10,868 bases of DNA from CAZFCK01 sp964517355. GTDB taxonomy: Bacteria; Desulfobacterota; Desulfovibrionia; Desulfovibrionales; Desulfovibrionaceae. The DNA is taken from positions 1-10,868 of the forward strand of contig CAZFCK010000160.1 in NCBI GenBank assembly GCA_964517355.1, written 5' to 3'. The translations under genes were made by a program, and so were the position numbers. Of the stretch, positions 6,733-10,868 are shown piece by piece; positions within the stretch are counted from its first letter, which is position 1; the number at the start of each line of letters is the position of its first letter. The notes beneath the pieces were generated by a model. The model was given only the letters and a program-made list of their open reading frames with translations. It did not search any database and was not told the DNA's origin.

Positions 6733-8076
6733 CTACTCTACCGTATCTGTTGAAAAAGATGCGGTTTTCAGTTCATCACCGTTGACCCATGCTTGTTCAT
6801 TCAATTCGCCTTCCGTCTTGGCAACAACGCAGGTGACAGTAAGGTCGCCGGTGACATTGAGAGCGGTCCTTCCCATGTCGAGAAGTGCATCGACACCCAG
6901 AATCATTGCATAGGCTGCTGCAACTGCAGAACCTGCCTCGATTTTCAACCCCACAGACTCAAGAACCATCAGAAGCATGATTGCCCCGGCGCCGGGAACA
7001 CCTGCAGAGCCGATGGAAGCCAATACTGCGGTTACGATAACTGTCATCTGCTGGCTGAAGGTGAGGGGGAGGCCAATGGCAAGGCCGACAAAAATAGCGC
7101 AAACACCTTGATAAATTGCGGCTCCATCCATGTTGAGCGTGGCACCTAACGGCAGAGAAAAGGAATATACACTTTTGGATACGCCGAGCTTTTCTTCAGC
7201 TACTTCCATGGACACCGGCAGGGTCCCTCCGGAAGAGCGGGTCACGAAAGCTGTAACAATGGCGGCCCTGGCATTAAGAAGAAATTTGAAAAAATTAATG
7301 CGATAGAAAGCGAGCATGCCTCCGTATACCAAGAAGGCATGAAAAATAAATGCACAATAAACCGTTATGGTGACAATGGCCAATGGTCCGAATGCCTGTG
7401 CTCCCTGTTTTCCGAACACAACGGCAATCAATGCAAAAACCCCTACCGGTGCATACTCCAGAACCCAGCCCACGACCTTGTACATGACTTCAGCACCGCC
7501 TTCAAAAAGGGAGAATACGGTGTTGGCTGCCTTTTTAATCCGCTCATCTTTACTTTCGCGCAAATGGGAGACGCCCATCCCGAATATTATTGCAACCAGA
7601 ATAGTTGGCAAAATTTTACCTGAGGAGATCGCGTTAAACGGGTTGGTGGGGATGATATTTAAAAATGTATCGATAAGTGAGGGGGCATTTAATGCTTTTC
7701 CCGTCATATCGGCAGAGGAGGCCAACTGAAGACCCTGTCCGGGAGAAAAGAGGTTGGCAAACAAAACCCCGATACCTACTGCAAGCGCAGATGTAAAGAC
7801 ATAGAGCAGCAAAGATTTCAATCCGATTCGGCCTAATCGGGAAGGATGAATGCTGGCCGATCCGACTACCAGTGTAAACAAAACCACCGGCATTACAATC
7901 ATCTTCAGCAGTCTTACAAAAATATCTCCTAAAGGTTTAACCCACTGGATCTCCGGACCAATAACTATACCGGCGACAGCACCAAGAATGAGAGCGGTAA
8001 AAATTCTAAGTAGTAAGCTGGTATGGAAATACCAACCCATGAGGCCTGATTTTTCTTTTGGTTTTTGTTTTGCCAT
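6733..8076 (-). CDS. GltPh-like dicarboxylate/acidic amino acid:cation symporter (DAACS)
   Basis: This 447-residue inner-membrane transporter belongs to the glutamate/aspartate (SLC1-like) family and closely resembles archaeal aspartate transporters in its second half. It has the HP1 tip TRSSGGTLPVS (279-289), the TM7 motif NMDGAA (315-320), the HP2 tip GSAGVPGAGAI (356-366) and the TM8 motif DMGRTALNVTGD (400-411). D400, R403, T404 and N407 line up with the substrate residues of GltPh; the arginine selects an acidic side chain. The TM7 motif has Ala at 319 where family members usually have Thr, which helps hold the side-chain carboxylate. Uptake should be sodium- or proton-coupled. The ATG is preceded by AGAGGA. 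The gene is first in the operon, about 120 bp downstream of the sigma-54 start point, and probably imports the compound used by the downstream enzymes. Confidence 0.93.
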   Translation of the reverse strand: MAKQKPKEKSGLMGWYFHTSLLLRIFTALILGAVAGIVIGPEIQWVKPLGDIFVRLLKMIVMPVVLFTLVVGSASIHPSRLGRIGLKSLLLYVFTSALAVGIGVLFANLFSPGQGLQLASSADMTGKALNAPSLIDTFLNIIPTNPFNAISSGKILPTILVAIIFGMGVSHLRESKDERIKKAANTVFSLFEGGAEVMYKVVGWVLEYAPVGVFALIAVVFGKQGAQAFGPLAIVTITVYCAFIFHAFLVYGGMLAFYRINFFKFLLNARAAIVTAFVTRSSGGTLPVSMEVAEEKLGVSKSVYSFSLPLGATLNMDGAAIYQGVCAIFVGLAIGLPLTFSQQMTVIVTAVLASIGSAGVPGAGAIMLLMVLESVGLKIEAGSAVAAAYAMILGVDALLDMGRTALNVTGDLTVTCVVAKTEGELNEQAWVNGDELKTASFSTDTVE

Positions 8077-8206
8077 TTTTCTTCCTCTTTTTAATTTTAA
8101 AAATCACATGTAGCTGGTGTAGGATTTTTTCTTGTTATCCCAAACTGTTAACCATCACTACTGAAGCGGAAAAAGCAAACACCACAAAAAAACTATGAGC
8201 TAGAAC

Positions 8207-8222
8207 AGCAAACTTAGTGCCA
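8207..8222 (-). promoter_or_regulatory. Sigma-54 (-24/-12) promoter
   Basis: On the minus strand TGGCACTAAGTTTGCT matches the consensus TGGCAC-N5-TTGC(A/T) exactly, with GG and GC 10 bp apart. Transcription should start near 8196, giving a leader of about 120 nt before the symporter ATG. The cluster encodes its own sigma-54 activator, which supports the site being functional. Confidence 0.88.
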
Positions 8223-8377
8223 AAATTAACTTGCTCAAAAAAATATAATAAAATTAATAATTTATAGCGAATAGAGGGGGCGAAAAGTAAAAAAAGGGGT
8301 ATAACTTTTAGGCGGTTTCTAAACAGTAGATGTCAACAAACTCATTGACAATAAAGGCTTTTTGTTAAATTTATTCC

Positions 8378-8389
8378 AGGTTATAACCT
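8378..8389. promoter_or_regulatory. Candidate activator binding palindrome
   Basis: AGGTTATAACCT is a perfect 12-bp palindrome about 160-180 bp upstream of the sigma-54 promoter. A half-site GGTTATAG follows at 8396-8403, and a related GGGTATAAC lies at 8297-8305. The arrangement fits a dimeric enhancer site for the response regulator encoded at the end of the operon. The assignment to that regulator is inference. Confidence 0.4.
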
Positions 8390-8540
8390 TCTGTTGGTTA
8401 TAGGGGGGAGCTGATGTAATGAAAATTCCTTCGAGATTTTAAATAATACATTAAATTTTATCAATTTTTATAATTTACATCACATGAAAAAATAGTACCA
8501 AAGTCTGTAACAATAGTGTGATTTAAGGGAGCAGAGATTA

Positions 8541-8603
8541 ATGGGAAAAGCCATGGTTTGTTTTTTAGTAACCACTTTTTTACTTAGCGTTTACGATTTT
8601 TAA
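8541..8603 (+). pseudogene. Truncated divergent gene start with a signal-peptide-like N-terminus
   Basis: Twenty codons from ATG 8541 read MGKAMVCFLVTTFLLSVYDF before a TAA. AAGGGAG lies 9 nt upstream, a good ribosome binding site. The sequence looks like the hydrophobic core of a signal peptide cut off before any mature domain. The cut coincides with the point (about 8584) where a minus-strand transposon-like frame ends. I infer that a divergently transcribed exported-protein gene was interrupted by the mobile DNA to its right. Its original product is unknown. Confidence 0.35.
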
Positions 8604-8754
8604 ACTTCTTTTCCTGTTTATCCCTGAAAGAGGCTCGCAAAATCCCGGCAAAGCGCCATGCTGTCACATTAAAAATTTGACTGAGCTCATCATAATTGAC
8701 GGAGGTTTTTGCTTGTTGACTGTGGGCGCCTTGAGCCGGATAATAAATTTCGAA
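8584..8754 (-). pseudogene. Unidentified coding remnant, C-terminal fragment
   Basis: The minus-strand frame ending at the TAA 8584-8586 reads coding-like text such as NYDELSQIFNVTAWRFAGIL and finishes with a very basic tail (KQEKKFKNRKR). It has no start codon in frame and a stop upstream (near 8765). A neighbouring frame opens at an ATG (8768-8770), about 16 nt after a strong AGGAGGT (8787-8793), with MFLEDFRNLLSG but stops after 26 residues. The two may be one gene split by a frameshift. A DNA-associated or transposon-borne protein is plausible from the basic tail and the setting, but I do not recognise the family. Confidence 0.35.
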
Positions 8755-8813
8755 AATCTTCTAAAAACATCAAAATGTTTTATCCGACCTCCTTCTTGAA
8801 AATATAAAACCAA

Positions 8814-9095
8814 CTAAAGATTTTTACCGATCAAGGCCGCCACGAAAAAATCCGTTTCCAGTGTGTTGGAAACACGCCGGGAAGGCACCCGACGCGAGCA
8901 CCGGTCCATTACCGCAACCAGATAAATGAAGCCCCGGCGCATGGGAATGTAAGCGATATCGGCGCGCTTCACATGCCTGGGCCGATCAATGACCATATCC
9001 CCTAACAAAAAAGGGTAGACCTTGTTTTCAAGGCGAGGCTTTCTGGCCCTGGGCTTGGGGTATATAGCCGTAACTACGACCTTGCGCATCAAACG
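8814..9095 (-). pseudogene. IS3-family transposase OrfB fragment
   Basis: The stretch carries the linker and first catalytic block of an IS3-type DDE transposase: AIYPKPRARKP, then NKVYPFLLGDMVIDRP, then ADIAYIPMRRGFIYLVAVMD (containing the first catalytic Asp) and SRRVSNTLETDFFVAAL. The second Asp (NTDQGSQ region) and the Glu are missing because the frame ends abruptly at 8814 after IGKNL. The N-terminal half is also missing: upstream of about 9095 the frame reads antisense through an OrfA fragment. It cannot be functional. Confidence 0.85.
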
Positions 9096-9192
9096 GCTTA
9101 AAAAGCTTGCGGAGGAAAATCGAAAGCTCAAGCAAATGTATGCCGATTTTACCCTTGAAAACCGTATTTTTAAGCCAACCAAGCCCGGCTAA
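9085..9192 (+). pseudogene. IS3-family OrfA C-terminal fragment, inverted relative to OrfB
   Basis: The plus-strand frame ending at TAA 9190-9192 reads RIKRLKKLAEENRKLKQMYA then DFTLENRIFK, the leucine-zipper end of IS3 OrfA. In an intact element OrfA and OrfB share a strand, with OrfA first. Here they are head to head and meet near 9085-9095, which indicates an inversion or nested insertion. Confidence 0.75.
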
Positions 9193-9194
9193 AA

Positions 9195-9401
9195 ATGGGG
9201 GTCTTGGCCTACAACCTGCTGCATATTATCAGGGAGTTTCATTTGAAGGGCGAGGAGGTCAAACGTTCCATGGAATGGTTGATCCGCAGAATCGTCAAAG
9301 CCGCATTGCGCATTTCTTACCATGGCCGCCGCTGGTGGGTCCACGTGGCCTCGTCGTTTCCATTGGCCTATCAATTCAGGGCGGCTCTTGGAACTGGCTG
9401 A
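9195..9401 (+). pseudogene. IS1380-family transposase C-terminal fragment
   Basis: The 68 residues MGVLAYNLLHIIREFHLKGE, then EVKRSMEWLIRRIVKAALR and SYHGRRWWVHVASSFPLAYQ match the C-terminus of IS1380-type DDE transposases as I know them. The rest of the protein is absent; upstream is the IS3 OrfA remnant. The fragment ends at a TGA near the natural C-terminus, so the right end of the element may survive in the following noncoding stretch. Confidence 0.8.
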
Positions 9402-9648
9402 AACGTAACCCCTAAGGATTGACAGGGGGATTGAGAGTGGAATACTATGCGCAAAAAATGGTGGGATAGACATCACTTCCCGGTTTTCAACACAATTATC
9501 GGCAAGTAAAGCAAAGAGGTGGTTTCAGGGCCTTATCGGCATACACGTCCGTGGCTACCAAAGCTACAAGGGGCCTCATGGAATAGGTAGAGCTGCGACT
9601 GCCGCATAATTTCGGAGTAACGCCCTATTATAATACAAGGAAACAACT
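9402..9648. other. Non-coding stretch between IS1380 remnant and DUF2867-like gene
   Basis: No gene is recognised. The left part probably includes the noncoding tail of the IS1380 element, but I cannot identify its terminal repeat. The right part provides the ribosome binding site AAGGAA (9637-9642) and a TATAAT hexamer (9629-9634) for the next gene. No good -35 box lies 16-18 bp upstream of that hexamer, and it is very close to the start codon, so it may be chance. Confidence 0.4.
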
Positions 9649-10281
9649 ATGGATTTTACTGCTGCGGCTTCTACGCACACCAAATTCAACTGGAGAGTCC
9701 GTTCTTTGGCTTCCGATTTTTTACTTGAGGATACCTGGGAGTTCCCTTACGAATTCGGTGTAAACGACGGGGTCGATTTGCATTTGTTTCAAAAATCCGC
9801 CATTGAGCCTATGATGAAGGGTATTTTTGATAACTCCTTGACTGGAATGCTATTCAAGGTGCGAAAGTTTTTCGGGACTTTATTCGGCATTGATAATAAT
9901 TTGCATAATTATCCTATCCCTGGCTGCCGGGAAAAGAGCCTTCGGGATCGTTTGCAGGAAAGCGATCTTGAGAAGGACACGCCGGAACGGGCGATGGACA
10001 TTTCAACGCAAGACTTTATGGACTTCAGACCGGTGTATACCTTTGCTGACGAAACGCTCCACGAACTCTCCAATTCCACCGAGCATACATTAATGCATTA
10101 TGCTTGGTCTCCCTCTGGGGAAGGGAAGTGGAAGATCCGCCTCGCGGTCTACATTAAGCATCGGACCATTCTAAGTGCGTTTTACATGCGCTGCATCCGA
10201 CCATTCCGTCATTTCATAGTCTATCCCTATATTTTTAGAAAGTGCATGGAACATTGGGAAGCACGAAATGTGACCGAATAG
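9649..10281 (+). CDS. DUF2867-like conserved hypothetical protein
   Basis: This intact 210-residue protein has a good ribosome binding site 6 nt before the ATG. It is predicted soluble, with no signal peptide. Recognisable features resemble the DUF2867 family: a KVRKFFGTLFGI segment near 70, a YAWSPSGEGKWKIRLAVYIK strand pair in the second half, and the aromatic-basic closing motif IRPFRHFIVYPYIFRKCMEHW. Family members occur alone or fused to NAD(P)-binding SDR-like domains. Here it stands alone, with no partner gene. The function of the family is not known to me. The gene is bounded by transposon debris on the left and unassigned DNA on the right, so it may have arrived with mobile DNA. The family call is from motif memory. 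Confidence 0.7.
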   Translation: MDFTAAASTHTKFNWRVRSLASDFLLEDTWEFPYEFGVNDGVDLHLFQKSAIEPMMKGIFDNSLTGMLFKVRKFFGTLFGIDNNLHNYPIPGCREKSLRDRLQESDLEKDTPERAMDISTQDFMDFRPVYTFADETLHELSNSTEHTLMHYAWSPSGEGKWKIRLAVYIKHRTILSAFYMRCIRPFRHFIVYPYIFRKCMEHWEARNVTE

Positions 10282-10293
10282 TTTTTCGGTTTT
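10273..10293 (+). terminator. Weak stem-loop with short T-run at the end of the DUF2867-like gene
   Basis: ACCGAA (10273-10278) and TTCGGT (10285-10290) form a 6-bp stem spanning the stop codon, followed by TTT. The stem and U-run are both short, so termination would be inefficient. Confidence 0.35.
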
Positions 10294-10461
10294 AAGTGGG
10301 GCGGTTCCTTTGTTTCAGAGAAAGTCAGTAAGGCTTAAGATAATATGGCATCGGATAAAACCCTATAAAGTCTTTCGCCCAACTAATTAATTACACCCAA
10401 GATTGAGGATAATTCCAAAGTTATTTATCAAAGCGATGGCACTTCCTGGAGGTGCTGAATC

Positions 10462-10638
10462 ATGACTAGTAAAGTAGCTAGGCATATGACAGCCCCCAAG
10501 GGATATACATTGCTTCGCCCCACGCAAAACACCAGGAGAAGCGGTGTCCACCCCCACCACCGCTCCAACCACCATCAACAGCTTCACATATCCCAACCCA
10601 ATGGTGGGTTTCTTCCGGCTCTTCCCCACAAGCCATAG
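10462..10638 (+). CDS. Possible small protein with a strong ribosome binding site
   Basis: A 58-residue ORF starts at ATG 10462 with GGAGGT (10448-10453) at an ideal 8-nt spacing. The product begins MTSKVARHMTAPKGYTLLRP, has a His-rich middle (HPHHRSNHHQQLH) and ends FLPALPHKP. It has no membrane segment and no known motif. The G/C-rich region also has long frames on the opposite strand, and the His/Pro/Arg-rich composition could be an accident of C-rich DNA. It may also be the start of a longer gene broken by a frameshift. Confidence 0.3.
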   Translation: MTSKVARHMTAPKGYTLLRPTQNTRRSGVHPHHRSNHHQQLHISQPNGGFLPALPHKP

Positions 10639-10868
10639 CAGCCCCAAACTCCCAGACCAAGCCCGAGCACGATTAAGCCTGATACGGCATTAAGTGAAGC
10701 GTGGGGGAGGCGCCGTGACCCGGAAAGGGTGACCCTCCCCCGGCTGTCCGATGATCGCGCGAACTTTTTTTGTCCGATCCATTCCAATAAGCAAGCCTTT
10801 AGGCCTTCCCCCACGGAAGTTTGTCCGGGTTGAATAAGACCCATTCAGGCCTGCATTTTGTCCAAACT
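10639..10868. other. G/C-rich stretch with inverted repeats, no recognised gene
   Basis: The base composition differs sharply from the AT-rich DNA to the left. GTCCG occurs repeatedly (TGTCCGAT at about 10744 and 10769, TTGTCCG near 10823). A strong hairpin lies at 10703-10741, and a second C-rich arm near 10803-10814 could compete for the same G-rich arm. Minus-strand frames are open here but have no convincing protein character. Confidence 0.4.
10703..10741. repeat. Strong G/C-rich hairpin with GGAAA loop
   Basis: GGGGGAGG (10703-10710) pairs perfectly with CCTCCCCC (10734-10741). Inside, GTGACCC pairs with GGGTGAC with one mismatch around a GGAAA loop, with a 4-nt bulge (CGCC) on one side. 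No T-run follows directly. It could be an RNA structure, a REP-like repeat or a mobile-element end. Confidence 0.5.

Larger units (their letters stand above)
8077..8540. promoter_or_regulatory. AT-rich divergent regulatory region
   Basis: The 464 bp upstream of the symporter contain no recognised gene. They hold the sigma-54 promoter (8207-8222), a cluster of GGTTATA-type palindromic sequences (8297-8403) at a distance suitable for an enhancer-binding regulator, and an 8-bp inverted repeat TGATGTAA (8412-8419) / TTACATCA (8475-8482). On the far side is the start of a truncated divergent gene. Confidence 0.6.

Noticed and set aside
6793..7149. 118-codon plus-strand ORF inside the symporter gene
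   Set aside because: It is antisense to a strongly conserved transporter coding region, and its Cys/His-rich translation resembles no family.
10703..10741. Group II intron domain V
   Set aside because: The hairpin has a GGAAA loop but lacks the domain V catalytic triad and characteristic 2-nt bulge, and no intron-encoded protein is nearby.
10584..10844. Minus-strand frame with a hydrophobic Gly/Leu stretch
   Set aside because: The hydrophobic run comes from G-rich DNA. It overlaps the hairpin and alternative frames and has no ribosome binding site.
1..10868. CRISPR arrays, tRNA and rRNA genes
   Set aside because: I looked for regularly spaced direct repeats and for cloverleaf or rRNA-like conserved sequence and saw none.

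Overview
The window looks like a chromosomal stretch from a sulfate-reducing deltaproteobacterium, most likely Desulfobacterales. This rests on overall gene style and the types of insertion-sequence debris; there is no rRNA or marker gene to prove it. A minus-strand metabolic and regulatory cluster (about 1271-8222) is flanked on both sides by low-coding, transposon-scarred DNA.

Core cluster, read on the minus strand from 8222 down to 1271: a textbook sigma-54 promoter (8207-8222); a GltPh-like dicarboxylate/acidic amino acid symporter; a decayed ridA-type imine deaminase gene with two frameshifts, an internal deletion and no C-terminus; a PLP enzyme of the D-cysteine desulfhydrase / L-cysteate sulfo-lyase family; an intercistronic stem-loop; an aspartate/glutamate racemase family protein; then a two-component pair. 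The pair is a membrane histidine kinase whose periplasmic part is a family-3 amino-acid-binding domain, and a sigma-54-dependent response regulator overlapping it by 29 nt. The simplest reading is a self-regulated amino acid utilisation unit. The kinase senses an external amino acid or related acid, the regulator activates the sigma-54 promoter, the symporter imports the compound, and the racemase and PLP lyase convert it to pyruvate, ammonium and sulfide or sulfite. The lyase passes through 2-aminoacrylate, which RidA would normally clear.

The symporter keeps the arginine that selects acidic side chains, which does not fit plain cysteine well. Cysteate, the sulfonate analogue of aspartate, is therefore an attractive candidate substrate. 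In a sulfate reducer the released sulfite could feed dissimilatory sulfite reduction directly. This is inference.

Left flank (1-1270): a possible small secreted protein (161-337, minus), a coding-like minus-strand frame running off the window edge, two weak abutting plus-strand ORFs (703-1019) ending in a perfect inverted repeat, and a 12-bp palindrome just beyond the operon end.

Right flank (8223-10868): an AT-rich regulatory region with palindromic candidate activator sites; a divergent gene start with a signal-peptide-like N-terminus, cut off after 20 codons; and a mosaic of transposase fragments (unidentified minus-strand C-terminus, IS3 OrfB piece, inverted IS3 OrfA piece, IS1380 C-terminus). 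An intact DUF2867-like gene (9649-10281) follows. The last part has one small ORF with a good ribosome binding site and G/C-rich inverted repeats, and no recognisable function.
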